DNA of 64,000 nt from Methylobacterium sp. J-088 (GTDB lineage: Bacteria; Pseudomonadota; Alphaproteobacteria; Rhizobiales; Beijerinckiaceae): contig NZ_JAKSYH010000260.1 in assembly GCF_022829295.1 (NCBI RefSeq), forward strand, positions 1 through 64,000. The letters run 5' to 3'. This document shows positions 28,623 to 40,065 of the stretch, one piece after another (positions within the stretch are counted from its first letter, which is position 1; the number at the start of each line of letters is the position of its first letter). The translations under genes and the position numbers were made by a program. The notes beneath the pieces were generated by a model. It made no database searches, was not told where the DNA came from, and saw only the letters and a list, made by a program, of their open reading frames with translations.

Positions 28623-28818
28623 CGGTTCGGAACTCTCGGAGCCTGCGGGTCGCAGGACGACCAGCAAAGCCGGGGCCAGAGCCGGCGTCAACGGCTCCGC
28701 TTGAGGACCCAGGTCTGCAGCCACGCCCGGGTTTCAATCACTGCGTTACGCACTTGCCAAGCTTCGCCTTATGATCATGGTGCGATAGGGTCGCGATCCT
28801 CAACTTGAGGATGCATCC

Positions 28819-29016
28819 ATGCGCTGGCCCGTGCTGCTGTTCCTGGTCGTTCCGGTGGCGCCACCGCTGCTGTCGGCCGCGCCGGCTTCGGCGACGCCCG
28901 GGATACGCAAGGCCCGAGGCTGCCATAGCCGCCCGCGGCACTGCCATCCGCGTTGGGAATGGCGGACCAACCGGCGCGGTCGGCATCACGGCGCCGGCCG
29001 CTTCTTCCGGGATTGA
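28819..29016 (+). CDS. Small secreted His/Arg-rich protein
   Basis: The 65-residue product has a signal peptide (MRWPVLLFLVVPVAPPLLSA) and a short mature part rich in His, Arg and Trp (CHSRPRHCHPRWEW...GRHHGAG) with two Cys. It could bind metal, but that is a guess from composition. GAGG lies eight bases before the ATG. It is followed after nine bases by the DUF3761 gene, so the two probably form an operon. Confidence 0.65.
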   Translation: MRWPVLLFLVVPVAPPLLSAAPASATPGIRKARGCHSRPRHCHPRWEWRTNRRGRHHGAGRFFRD

Positions 29017-29025
29017 GGCGCCGCG

Positions 29026-29379
29026 ATGCGCGTCAGTCTCGGGATCGCCCTCCCCCTCGCGGCTCTGACGGCGCCGGCGTGGATCTCACCCTTCGCGCCC
29101 AATGCCGCGCTGGCCCGCGCCTGCTTCCAGCCGGACGAGGGGAAACTGGAAAGCCACCAGCACTATCGCAGCCGGCGGGACGATTGCGAGGTCCATGGCC
29201 CGGCGAAGTCGCTCGACGGCGGCAAGCCTGACGGCGCTTCGGCCAGATGCCGCGACGGCACGTGGAGCTTCAGCCACTCCCGCAGCGGGACCTGCTCGGG
29301 TCACAAGGGCGTCGAGCGCTGGGAGAGCGGGGGCCTCATGGAGCCGCTGCCCGGCGGCGGAGCGAATCCGCGCGCTTGA
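29026..29379 (+). CDS. Secreted DUF3761-like protein
   Basis: The 117-residue protein has an N-terminal signal and a mature domain with the Cys pattern of DUF3761: ARACFQPDE, DDCEVHGP, and ARCRDGTWSFSHSRSGTCSG followed by HKGVERW. Four Cys suggest two disulfides. The function is unknown. GAGG lies eight bases upstream of the ATG. It is the second gene of a two-gene unit. Confidence 0.75.
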   Translation: MRVSLGIALPLAALTAPAWISPFAPNAALARACFQPDEGKLESHQHYRSRRDDCEVHGPAKSLDGGKPDGASARCRDGTWSFSHSRSGTCSGHKGVERWESGGLMEPLPGGGANPRA

Positions 29380-29420
29380 ATCGAGACATCTCGGTGCGTC
29401 ACCCTCCCCTTAGTGGACTT

Positions 29421-29437
29421 GCGGATTCACATATCGG
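29421..29437. repeat. 17-bp dispersed repeat, copy 1
   Basis: GCGGATTCACATATCGG here is almost identical to GCGGATCCACATATCGG at 35903-35919 (16 of 17). Both lie beside C-rich short palindromes in intergenic DNA, suggesting one family of dispersed intergenic elements. Confidence 0.55.
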
Positions 29438-29631
29438 GTCCGGCAACACCGATTCGGGTGAAAACCCAATCAGCGTGATCGTGTGAGAGGACCGCTGAGG
29501 GTGGAAAGCCGAGGGTCTGCTTCCGGTGCGAAAGACAGCAAAGCAGAATCTATTTAATAGTTGACGTAGTTCGATAACACTCGTCCTGCGCGCAGTCTGT
29601 CCGGGCCGCGCGCAGGTATGGTCGTGATGTA

Positions 29632-30396
29632 TCAGCGGATACCGCCGCTGGCGGTGATGTTCTCGCCAGTAAGCCAGCGCGCGTCATCGGACGCGAGGAA
29701 CGTCACGACGCCCGCGATGTCATCCGGGTGGCCAGCGCGGCCGAGCGGTGTCTGCGCGACCATCCCGGCCTCCATCTCCGAGCCGGAGATGCCGGCCGTG
29801 TGCGTGCCTTCGGTCACCACGTAGCCGGGGCTGACCACGTTCACGCGTATCTTGCGCGGGGCCAACTCATTGGCGAGGACGCCCGAGATCGCGTTCACCG
29901 CGCCCTTCGTGCCCGCGTAGACCGCCGCCGCAGGCGTATGCACGTGCGTGATCGCCGAGGAGATGTTCACGATGCTCCCACCTTCGCCGAGATGCTTCGC
30001 TGCCGCCTGGGTCGCCAGGAGGACGCCGAGCACATTGACGTCGAACTGGCGCCGATAGTGTTCCTCGGTGACCTCTGCAATCGCCGCAAACTCGTAGATG
30101 CCGGAGTTGTTGACCAGCACGTCGAGCCTTCCGAACTCGCGCACCGCCGCCTCGATCACACTCTGCGCCTCGGAAGCTTGAGACACGTCGCCCTGGACAG
30201 CGATGGCCCTGCCGCCGACCGAGGTAATCGCCGCTACGACGGCGTCGGCCCCGGCCCGGCTGGACGCGTAGTTCACCACCACGGCGGCGCCTTCCTGTGC
30301 CAACGCCTTGGCGATCCCCGCACCGATGCCTTTGGATGCTCCGGTCACGACGGCGACTTTGCCCTCAAGCTTGGACATGTGTGCTATCTCCGACAT
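29632..30396 (-). CDS. Short-chain dehydrogenase/reductase
   Basis: The 254-residue enzyme is a classical SDR: cofactor loop TGASKGIGAG, NNSG, catalytic Ser in NISSA, and YAGTK with the catalytic Tyr and Lys. The absence of an acidic residue at the end of beta-2 (NYASSRAGAD) suggests NADP preference. The substrate is unknown. The ATG at 30396 has GGGAG six bases upstream. It is divergent from an ArsR-type regulator, which probably controls it through the repeated TTCGGAAC site between them. Confidence 0.92.
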   Translation of the reverse strand: MSEIAHMSKLEGKVAVVTGASKGIGAGIAKALAQEGAAVVVNYASSRAGADAVVAAITSVGGRAIAVQGDVSQASEAQSVIEAAVREFGRLDVLVNNSGIYEFAAIAEVTEEHYRRQFDVNVLGVLLATQAAAKHLGEGGSIVNISSAITHVHTPAAAVYAGTKGAVNAISGVLANELAPRKIRVNVVSPGYVVTEGTHTAGISGSEMEAGMVAQTPLGRAGHPDDIAGVVTFLASDDARWLTGENITASGGIR

Positions 30397-30426
30397 GGAG
30401 GCTCCCGGATGGCAGCCTTTGACCCA

Positions 30427-30447
30427 TAGTTCGGAACTTCGGAACTA
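30427..30447. promoter_or_regulatory. Candidate operator between SDR gene and ArsR-type regulator
   Basis: The 8-bp unit TTCGGAAC occurs twice in tandem at 30430-30445, inside a palindromic frame TAGTTC...GAACTA (30427-30447). It lies 31 bases from the SDR start and 36 from the regulator start, which suits repression of both genes. Confidence 0.6.
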
Positions 30448-30482
30448 ACGGAGCGTCGTTCAAGGCCCCATATGGACGAAAT

Positions 30483-30839
30483 ATGAGACCCCTGTTTCAC
30501 CCCGCCATCGAGGACGTGCGTCCAGAGGCGATCCTGCACGCGCTGGCAGATCCGAGCCGGGCGGCCATCTTCGCCAAAATCATGCAGGCGGGCTGTGTCG
30601 AGGCCTGCTCGGCAGTCTCGGCAGTTGGAGACCGGGTCATCCCAAAATCCTCGTTGTCCAACCACTTCAAGGTTCTGCGCGAGGCTGGTTTGATCCGCAG
30701 CGAACGTCACGGCGTCGAGGTGCGCAACCATTCCCGCTGGATGGAGGTGGAGGCACGCTTTCCCGGTCTGCTGGCAGGGATCATCAATGCCTACGCTTCC
30801 GATGAGGGCTCCCACTCGCATGCTGCGGAGACACCATAA
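30483..30839 (+). CDS. ArsR-family winged-helix regulator
   Basis: The 118-residue protein has an ArsR-type fold: ILHALADPSRAAIFAKIMQ, a recognition region KSSLSNHFKVLREAGLI and a wing RSERHGVEVRNHSR. A typical C-x-C metal motif is missing, although Cys38 and Cys42 (AGCVEACSAV) could sense thiols or metals. Such SDR-linked ArsR proteins often respond to electrophiles or redox stress. It is divergent from the SDR gene and probably autoregulated. Confidence 0.88.
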   Translation: MRPLFHPAIEDVRPEAILHALADPSRAAIFAKIMQAGCVEACSAVSAVGDRVIPKSSLSNHFKVLREAGLIRSERHGVEVRNHSRWMEVEARFPGLLAGIINAYASDEGSHSHAAETP

Positions 30840-30953
30840 ATACGCGACCTAGTGCATCTATCCAGACGGAGGCGTCAGCCGAGTCCGGAAAAATTGATGC
30901 AAAACCAAAGAACTAGCGCTCACTCGCATGAACGAAGTGAATGCGTCAGAGCA

Positions 30954-31126
30954 CTAGCACTACTTTGGCAGATTGGCGTACAGACCTAAGAAAGCGTAGC
31001 AGGCGGACAATTATCCGCTTCAACAGCGACCTAAGGTCATAGAAATGAGCGGCATTCTGGCGTCATTGCCTACCGTCAGGTAGCGCGACGCCGACACCCT
31101 GAATGGGACTGCCAAAGTAGTGCTAG
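30954..31126. mobile_element. MITE-like element with perfect 18-bp terminal inverted repeats
   Basis: CTAGCACTACTTTGGCAG (30954-30971) is repeated as its exact reverse complement at 31109-31126, enclosing 137 bases without a gene. Inside lies a further near-palindrome (GCGGACAATTATCCGC, about 31001-31020). No clear target duplication is visible, so it may be an old or degraded miniature element, or the two ends of a deleted insertion sequence. Confidence 0.6.
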
Positions 31127-31233
31127 GTCCGCTTCCGAGAATGCTCCAATGCATCGACGGCGACCCGCAAGGGTCGAAAGCTGCCCTCACATGTTCAAGC
31201 GGATTGAGTTTTGACCCGAAGGTTAGGGTCGAA

Positions 31234-31278
31234 CGCGGGTCCCCTCTTCCGTGCGGGACAGGGGGCAGGTCGCGCTCT
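31234..31278. repeat. Dispersed CGCGGGTCC repeat, copy 1
   Basis: The segment CGCGGGTCCCCTCTTCCGTG...GGTCGCGCTCT matches 36025-36071 with few differences, and its first half matches 63638-63674. Each copy has a C-rich/G-rich hairpin at its centre. Confidence 0.65.
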
Positions 31279-31443
31279 GCGGCCAGCATCTGTGCCGACT
31301 GGAGATGCGTGAACATCGTAGCCTTTGTGGAGGAGGGAGAAACGCGGGGTCGCCCGGCCTGATCTCGACAATGGAAGCCGACCCCCGGTTCATACCCCGG
31401 TAAGCGCGGAGTGCGACCATGCCGCCGAGCGCGGGATCCCTGA

Positions 31444-33295
31444 ATGACGAGTCTTGCCGGAACGCCGCCGCGCCGCGCGCAAGTCGACCGCTCGCCCTTC
31501 GAAAGCCCGGCGCTGCTGGTCGTGCTGGTCCTGGTCGCCCTGTTCGGCCTCTACGATCCGCGCAACCTCGCGCCGATCTTCGATCACCTGCGCCTGCCCG
31601 ATACCGACGACATGATGCGCCTCGTCGGCGTACGTGACCTGCTGGCCGGCCAGGGCTGGTTCGACGCCGTACAGCACCGGATGCTGCCGCCAGCGGGCAT
31701 CCCCTCGCACTGGTCCCGCTTGATCGATCTGCCGATCGCGACTTTGATTCTGGCCTTTACGCCGATCCTCGGGCGCGCCGCCGCGGAGGGTGCCACCGCA
31801 GCCCTGTGGCCGGTCCTGCTGTTCGTCCTCTACAGCGTGTTGGCGGGGTTCGGTATGCGCCGCCTGTTCGGTTGGCGCACGGCCCTGCTGGTCCTGTTCG
31901 TCGCGCCGCAGACCGCCGTGTTCATGAACGTGTTCCAGTTCGGGCGGATCGACCATCACAACGCGCAACTCTGCGCCGTGCTGGCGATCGCCCTGGCGCT
32001 GGCGGATCCGGCCCGGCGGCTGCAGCGCGGGCTGCTGGCCGGGGCCGTCGCCGGCCTGTCGCTGGCGATCGGGTTGGAGACCCTGCCGGTGATCGCGGCG
32101 GCTGGACTCCTCGTCCTCGCCGATTGGGTGCGCGACGGCGAACGCGCCGCCGGCCTGCTCGCAGGCTATGGGTTCGGCCTGTTCGGGGCGAGCCTGCCGC
32201 TGTTCGGCCTGCAGACGGCACCGGATCTCTGGGGCGTGCCGGTCTGCGACGCTCTGTCCCCGCCCTGGCTCCTGCTGGCCGCCGGCGCCGCCACGGTCGG
32301 CGGAGCGGCCCTTGTGGCCGGGCAGCGGGCGGTCGGACGGACCGGGCGCTGCCTCGTCACGGGCCTCGTCGGCGCCGGGATGGCGGCCGGCTTCCTTCGG
32401 ATCGCGCCGTCCTGCCTGTCCGGCCCGTTCACCGGCATGGACGACCTCGTGCGCACGTCCTGGCTCGACCAAGTGGACGAGATGCGCAGCTTTCCGCACT
32501 TCCTGCGCAGCGAGCCGGATGTCGCGCTGTCCAACATCATGCCGATCCTGGTGGCGGCCCTCTACGCCGTCGCGATGGCCCTGCGCGAGCGGGCGCCGGA
32601 CCGCCGCCGCTTCTTCATCGTTGTGGCGGCCCTCATCGTCCCGGGCGCGCTGATCGCGCTGGGGCAGGCGCGGGGCATGTACGTCGCCGGGGCCTTCGTG
32701 CCGCTGCTCGGCGCGATCGCGCTCGACCGCGCCGTCACGGCGCTGCGGATGCCCGGATCGGGACTGCACCGGCTGGCGCTGGTCGTGCTGGCCATGGCGA
32801 TGCTGAGCAAGGCCTGGGTTCTCGTCACCGCTCCGCCGGCGCGCCTGCTGGCTCCGGCCACCATCGGGTCGCAGAGCGTGCCCGTTTCCAACTGGCGGGC
32901 CTGCACGGCGCCCGCCGCCTACGCGGCCCTCGATCGGCTGCCGCCGGGGATCGTGCTGGGCAGCATCGATCTCGGGCCGCCCCTCCTGCTGATGACGCAC
33001 CATGCGGTCGTCGCCGCCCCGTACCACCGCAACCTCGTGGGGATGCGGGCCGCGATCGAGGCCGCGGAGGGGTCCGAGGCGACGCTGCGGCGGGTCACCC
33101 TGGCACGCGGTGCCGATTATCTGCTGCTCTGCACGGCCGCCCTCGACCGGGCCGACGCCGGCAGGCCCGAACCCTTCGTTACGGATCTCGCCCTCGGCAC
33201 CGTACCGTCCCCGGACTGGCTCACGCCCCTCGCCGCCCTGCCGGACGGCTCGGCGCTCCGGATCTGGCGCATCCGGCGCGACGGATCCGACACGC

Positions 33296-33321
<26 letters not shown>
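31444..33321 (+). CDS. Polytopic membrane protein, GT-C glycosyltransferase-like
   Basis: The 625-residue protein has about 11-12 hydrophobic segments and a first periplasmic loop with an acidic motif (PDTDDMMRLVGVRDLLAGQG) followed by HWSRLIDLPIATLI. This pattern is like the DxD loop of STT3/PglB and other GT-C enzymes that use lipid-linked sugars. A soluble C-terminal domain follows (about 480-625). It may transfer sugars in the periplasm, but the acceptor is unknown. The 3' end overlaps the convergent copA gene by 26 bases. Confidence 0.65.
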
Positions 33322-35776
<2,455 letters not shown>

Positions 35777-35902
35777 GAGGTCCAAGATGGGGATCCCCCG
35801 GGTGAGTCGACCAGGGGCTCGCCAGAAGTTGAGCCGCATGGGCGGCATGTCGATGCGCCGGATCCCCGATCCGGTTCCGCGTCGCTACGCCCGTGCGGGC
35901 TC

Positions 35903-35919
35903 GCGGATCCACATATCGG
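35903..35919. repeat. 17-bp dispersed repeat, copy 2
   Basis: GCGGATCCACATATCGG matches the copy at 29421-29437 with one difference. It lies next to a larger inverted repeat in the copA-GST spacer. Confidence 0.55.
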
Positions 35920-35973
35920 TGTTGGATAGGCCATACGGGCGGCCGGGCACCTCCCTCCCCCTGTGCGAGCTAC

Positions 35974-36103
35974 GGGCTACACAGGTTTGAAGTCTCAGAA
36001 GGCTCAGTCGCGAGCTTGAAGGCGCGCGGGTCCTCTCTCCCGAGCGGGAGAGGGGGCCGGTCGCGCGCTCTCATCAGCCCCAAGACCCACACCTGTATAG
36101 CCC
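35974..36103. repeat. Inverted repeat unit in the copA-GST spacer
   Basis: GGGCTACACAGGT (35974-35986) pairs with ACCTGTATAGCCC (36091-36103), 12 of 13 positions. Between them lies the second copy of the CGCGGGTCC dispersed repeat (36025-36071), whose centre is the hairpin CTCTCCCGAGCGGGAGAG. The 534-base spacer otherwise shows only the region upstream of the GST gene. Confidence 0.6.
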
Positions 36104-36310
36104 AAAGCTGCAAGCCGGAGGGAGAGCGCGTTGGCCATCGAACCGGATCGTTCTGCAGCCGTCGAACGCATCGAAACGCGATCCGTGAATATCGCAGCCC
36201 GTCCGGGAAAGGGCATGAGATTCGTCGCAAAGCGGCTGCGTTCCTCCAGCCGTGTTGTAACATCGGAAGCCGTCGGCCAAGCTCAGGCCACAAGCGGAGG
36301 GGGGATAAGC

Positions 36311-36923
36311 ATGACCGAGCCACTGACGATCTACGGCGATCCGGGCTCCGGAAACTGCTTGAAGGTCAAATGGGTCGCCGCCTATCTTGGCCTCCCGGCG
36401 ACGTGGCGCGACGTGGACGTGCCGGGGGGCGGGACGCGCCGGCCCGAGTTCCTGGCGCTCAACCCCGCCGGCCGGGTGCCGATCGTGGTGTTTCCCGACG
36501 GCGCCGTCCTGTCGGAATCGAATGCCATCATCATCCATCTCGCGGAGGGCTCGCCCCTGATCCCGCAGGCCCCATTCGCCCGGGCGCGGATGCTGCAATG
36601 GATGTTCTGGGAGCAGTACAGCCACGAGCCCTACATCGCGGTCCGCCGCTACCAGCTTCACTACCTCAAGCGCGCGTTGGACGAACTCGATCCGAAGCTC
36701 GCTGAACGGGGCGCCGACGCCCTGCGGTCGATGGAGGAGACGCTCGAACGCTCCGCCTTCCTCGTGGGCGACGCCCTGACCCTCGCCGACGTGGCGCTCG
36801 TGGCCTACACCCGCATGGCCCACGAGGGCGGCTTCGACCTCGCGGATTATCCAGGCGATCCGGAGCTGGATCAGGCGTGTCGAGGCCGCGCTCGGGATCG
36901 GAGCCTATGGGGGACCGGCCTGA
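36311..36923 (+). pseudogene. Glutathione S-transferase, frameshifted near the 3' end
   Basis: The first 181 codons encode a GST: a thioredoxin-like domain (TIYGDPGSGNCLKVKWVAAY, FLALNPAGRVPIVV, LSESNAIIIHLAE) and an all-helical domain with FLVGDALTLADVALVAYT. After DYP (36845-36853) the frame leaves the family. One base further on, the expected tail AIRSWIRRVEAALGIGAYGG ends at TGA 36921-36923. One extra base at about 36854 would explain this. Without it the product would be about 203 residues. Without the correction the reading frame runs antisense through the neighbouring kinase gene for a further 1.6 kb. Either a recent mutation or a base-calling error is possible. GGAGGGGG precedes the ATG. 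Confidence 0.8.
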
Positions 36924-38179
36924 CCGGCGGCGGCCGGTCCCGCGTGGGCAGCGCCGTATTCCGGCAGGCTGACCCGCGCAACGGTCCCCTGGCCGAGCGT
37001 ACTCTCGATGGTGAGCCGCCCCCGGTGGCGGTTGAGGCTGTGCTTGACGATGGCGAGCCCCAGGCCCGTGCCGCCGCGCGCCCGGCTCGACGCCACGTCG
37101 ATCCGATAGAAGCGCTCGGTCAGCCGCGGAATGTGCTCCGGCGCGATACCGGGCCCGTCATCGGCCACCGACAGGACGATCCGGCGGCCGAGCCGGGGAT
37201 CCTCCTCGCGGCTCAACCCGACACTGATCCGGCCGCCACCGTACTTCACGGCGTTCTCGATGAGGTTCTCGATCACCCGGACGAGTTCGTCGGCATCGCC
37301 GGCAACGCGATAGGGGCCGTGGCCGTCCGTGAACCCGATGGTGGCACCCCGCGCCTCGGCGGGGGGGCCCTGGGCATCGACCATCTGGCGGGCCAGAGCG
37401 CCGAGATCGACCACGCCGGTTGGGGCCACGTGCTCTCGCAGCTCGATCCGCGAGAGCGAGAGCAGGTCGTCGATCAGCCGCGTCATGCGCAGCGCCTGGA
37501 CCCGCATGATCTCAAGGAAGCGCTCGCGGGCCGGAACGTCCTCGCGGGCTGGCCCCTGCAGGGTCTCGATGAAGCCGATCAAAGTGGCGAGCGGCGTGCG
37601 CAGCTCGTGGCTCGCATTGGCCACGAAATCGACCCGCATCGCCTCCAGGCGCCGGGCCGAGGTGAGGTCGCGCAGGAACAGCAGCGCGCTCACGCCGGAT
37701 CCGTCGGGCATCGGCAGGGCGCCGATCTGCACCTCGAAGGTCCGTTCCAGCGGCACACGCGTCGAGAGGGCCACGCGGCGGGGCAGGCCCGAACTCAGAA
37801 CCGCCTCGACGCCGTCGAGCACCTCGGGGTCGCGGAGCGCGAAGGACAGGGGCCGGGCTTGGTGCAGGGCCGGCAGCAACGCACGGGCGGCCGGGTTGGC
37901 CTCCACCACAAGGGTGCGCCGATCCACCAGGATGACCGGATCGGGCACATGGGCGAGCAGCGCCTCGGCCACAGCGTGGCGCTGCGTGGTTGCGGCCGGC
38001 CGCGGCGGCGCCTGAACCGGACCGCGCCCGCCGAGCCAGCCGCCGAGGCAGATCGCGCCGAGCCCAGCGAGGATCAGCGGGAGATCGAGGCGTCCGGCAA
38101 GCGCGACCGCGACACCGAGCAGACCCGCGGCGATCGCGGCACCGGTCCAGGCCGGGGAACTGCGCAGGCGGTCGGACAT
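36905..38179 (-). CDS. phoR: PhoR-type sensor histidine kinase
   Basis: The 424-residue kinase has two hydrophobic N-terminal segments (about 12-28 and 33-50), a PAS domain (about 68-170), the phosphoacceptor His191 in ANASHELRTPLATLIGF and the ATPase boxes N (NLIENAVKYGG), G1 (VADDGPGI) and G2 (RARGGTGLGLAIVKH). The order matches PhoR, the phosphate-starvation kinase. However, phoB and pst genes are not in view, so the signal is unproved. It lies 19 bases downstream of the flippase-like gene and its end overlaps the GST remnant by 19 bases. Confidence 0.9.
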   Translation of the reverse strand: MSDRLRSSPAWTGAAIAAGLLGVAVALAGRLDLPLILAGLGAICLGGWLGGRGPVQAPPRPAATTQRHAVAEALLAHVPDPVILVDRRTLVVEANPAARALLPALHQARPLSFALRDPEVLDGVEAVLSSGLPRRVALSTRVPLERTFEVQIGALPMPDGSGVSALLFLRDLTSARRLEAMRVDFVANASHELRTPLATLIGFIETLQGPAREDVPARERFLEIMRVQALRMTRLIDDLLSLSRIELREHVAPTGVVDLGALARQMVDAQGPPAEARGATIGFTDGHGPYRVAGDADELVRVIENLIENAVKYGGGRISVGLSREEDPRLGRRIVLSVADDGPGIAPEHIPRLTERFYRIDVASSRARGGTGLGLAIVKHSLNRHRGRLTIESTLGQGTVARVSLPEYGAAHAGPAAAGQAGPP

Positions 38180-38198
38180 GGCGGGCCGTCCGGTTCCG

Positions 38199-39284
38199 TC
38201 AGCGCGGTCCGGGCTCGTCGCGCCACGCCTGGCCGGAGGGGCCCGCGGTACCTTCCGGAGGGCCCGGATCGCGCGCGCCGGCTGCGCGCTTCACGATCTC
38301 GTAGAGGCCGAGCATCGCGAGCGCGGTCACGAACGGGACCACGTAGTAGCAGCCTCGGAACAGCAGCAGCGAGGTCAGCACCTCGTTGCGCGGCAGGCTC
38401 GATAGGGCCAGCAGCACCGTCGCCTCGAACACGCCGATGCCGCCCGGCGCGTTCGAGGCGATGCCCAGCATGGCGGCCAGGACGTAGACCGCCAGGAAAG
38501 TGGTGAAGCCGATCGTCGTCTCCTGCGGCAGCAGGACGTAGAGCACCGCCGCCGCCGCGCAGACATCGCCGATGCCGACGAGCATCTGACCGATCGAGAC
38601 CGAGGCGCCCGGCAGTTCCAGGCGCCATTGCTTGACGGTGATGCTGCGCTTCTTGGCCGAGACCCAGGCGAGGTAGCCCAGCACCAGGGCGAGTGCCGCC
38701 AGACCCACCGTCTGGTTGATCCGGATCGACGTGAAGGCGAGACCGGCGAGCTGCCCCGCCTCGATGATCAGGCTGAGCCCCAGAACCACGCCCATGCCGA
38801 GCCAGAAGGTGAAGCCGGCGATCACCGTGAGCGCCGCGATCTTGGCGGTGCTCAGGCCCTGTCGGGCATAGATCCAGTAGCGGATGGTGCCGGCTGTCAG
38901 CAGCGGGAAGCCGAGGGTGAAGCTCACCGCGTAGCTGGTGAACGAGGCGAGCGCGGTGATCCGGTACGGAACCTTGATCTTGAGCTGGCGCAAGGCCAGC
39001 GCGTCGTAGCCGGTGAGGAACAGGTAGCTGATACCGACGAACAGGAAGGCGAAGCCGAGCTGCCGGCCGGTCGCCGCCGCAATCGCGGCGCGCACTTCGG
39101 CCCAGCTCACGCTCTGGACGAGCTTCCACAGCACGCCGAGAGAGACCGCGAACAGCACAATGCTGGCAGCCGTGCCGATCCAGGCATAGCGGCTGGCCAG
39201 GCTCTTGCGCTTTGCAGCCGCGGCCTCCTGCTGAACCGGCTCGGCCGGATCAGCCTGCTTCCGGTGCTGACCTTGAAAATTCAT
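38199..39284 (-). CDS. Flippase-like membrane protein (LPG synthase TM / UPF0104 family)
   Basis: This 361-residue protein has about eight hydrophobic segments and the family features: a first periplasmic stretch with SWAEVRAAI, YWIYARQGLSTAKIAALT (the R-x-G loop), and SNAPGGIGVFEATVLLAL near the end. UPF0104/YbhN proteins resemble the flippase half of MprF and may move lipids or glycolipids. The ATG at 39284 precedes a 25-residue basic tail. It follows the biosynthetic cluster on the same strand, so it could export its product. Confidence 0.8.
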   Translation of the reverse strand: MNFQGQHRKQADPAEPVQQEAAAAKRKSLASRYAWIGTAASIVLFAVSLGVLWKLVQSVSWAEVRAAIAAATGRQLGFAFLFVGISYLFLTGYDALALRQLKIKVPYRITALASFTSYAVSFTLGFPLLTAGTIRYWIYARQGLSTAKIAALTVIAGFTFWLGMGVVLGLSLIIEAGQLAGLAFTSIRINQTVGLAALALVLGYLAWVSAKKRSITVKQWRLELPGASVSIGQMLVGIGDVCAAAAVLYVLLPQETTIGFTTFLAVYVLAAMLGIASNAPGGIGVFEATVLLALSSLPRNEVLTSLLLFRGCYYVVPFVTALAMLGLYEIVKRAAGARDPGPPEGTAGPSGQAWRDEPGPR

Positions 39285-39435
39285 GCCGTTCGGCGTCCGC
39301 CCTTCCGGCTGCGCGGCCCGGCGCAAGGCCGTGGGCCCGTACCGGATGGTCCCGGACCGCGGCCCGTTGCCCCGCATGTAGGCCGAACGCACGCGCAAGG
39401 CCAGGGAAGGGACCACCGGAACGCGCGTTCTATCC

Positions 39436-40065
39436 TCAGCCGGCTGACCGATCGAGGAGCGCGGCGGCGTCCGACAAGCCGCGCCGGATCCGGGTGGGCA
39501 CCTCCGGCGCGGTGCAGACATAGGTCGGGCTCGGATGCGGGATCCGGATGATCGGCAGGCGGGGGCGCAGCGCGGTGATCGCGGGCGCCGCGTCCCCGGC
39601 ATAGCGACCGGCCAGGACCGCCACGGCAAGATGCGGCAGCAGATCGAGCAGCGGCGCAAGATAGGGCGCCGCCGCCACGACCTCGGCCCGGCGGGGCGCC
39701 CGATTGAGAGCGCCCTCGGCGTGGATCAGCCAGGGGACCGCGTTCCAGATCAGCGTGTCGGCCCGGCTGAGCCCGGCCTCGGCGAGGAAGCGGAACAGGT
39801 TGGCGGCGGTGCCGTTCGCGCTGTCGCGGGTGACGAAGCCGGTGCGCAGCACGGCCGGGCCGGGTGTCTCCAGCAGGAGCAGCATCCGAGCCCCAACGCC
39901 GCCGTCCAGGGGGTCGGGCACGGGGACCGGGGCGCCGCGCTCGGCGGAGATCCGCGCGGCGAGCGCGCGGATCGGCGCGATGTGCGGCGCCGCGAGCAGC
40001 GCGCGGCGGGCCGCGAGGGCGCCCGGATCGGCCAGCGATTTGGGTGCCTGCGGCTCAGGCGGCAT
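39436..40065 (-). CDS. Uracil-DNA glycosylase superfamily protein, atypical
   Basis: The 209-residue protein has the UDG fold pattern: LLLLETPGP at the start of the core, the TRDSANGTAANLFRFLAEAG stretch, IWNAVPW and a closing IPHPSPTYVC, where the HPSP loop normally grips DNA. The canonical GxDPYH water-activating motif is replaced by LLETPGP, so glycosylase activity is doubtful. The ATG at 40065 lies within the end of the deacetylase gene (11-base overlap), so the two are translationally coupled. The context suggests a role in small-molecule synthesis and not in DNA repair. Confidence 0.75.
   Translation of the reverse strand: MPPEPQAPKSLADPGALAARRALLAAPHIAPIRALAARISAERGAPVPVPDPLDGGVGARMLLLLETPGPAVLRTGFVTRDSANGTAANLFRFLAEAGLSRADTLIWNAVPWLIHAEGALNRAPRRAEVVAAAPYLAPLLDLLPHLAVAVLAGRYAGDAAPAITALRPRLPIIRIPHPSPTYVCTAPEVPTRIRRGLSDAAALLDRSAG

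Larger units (their letters stand above)
30840..31443. other. Spacer with a MITE-like element and a REP-like repeat
   Basis: This 604-base gap contains the 18-bp terminal inverted repeat element at 30954-31126 and a copy of the dispersed CGCGGGTCC repeat at 31234-31278. No gene is supported. Confidence 0.6.

Noticed and set aside
29430..29540. Possible cobalamin-type riboswitch in the GGTGAAAACC / GAGGGTGGAAAGCCG region
   Set aside because: No B12 box, and no cobalamin-related gene downstream on the same strand.
36131..38506. 791-codon frame that would join the GST to a long C-terminal extension
   Set aside because: Only the first part is GST-like; the rest is antisense to the PhoR-type kinase. 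A frameshift in the GST gene explains it.
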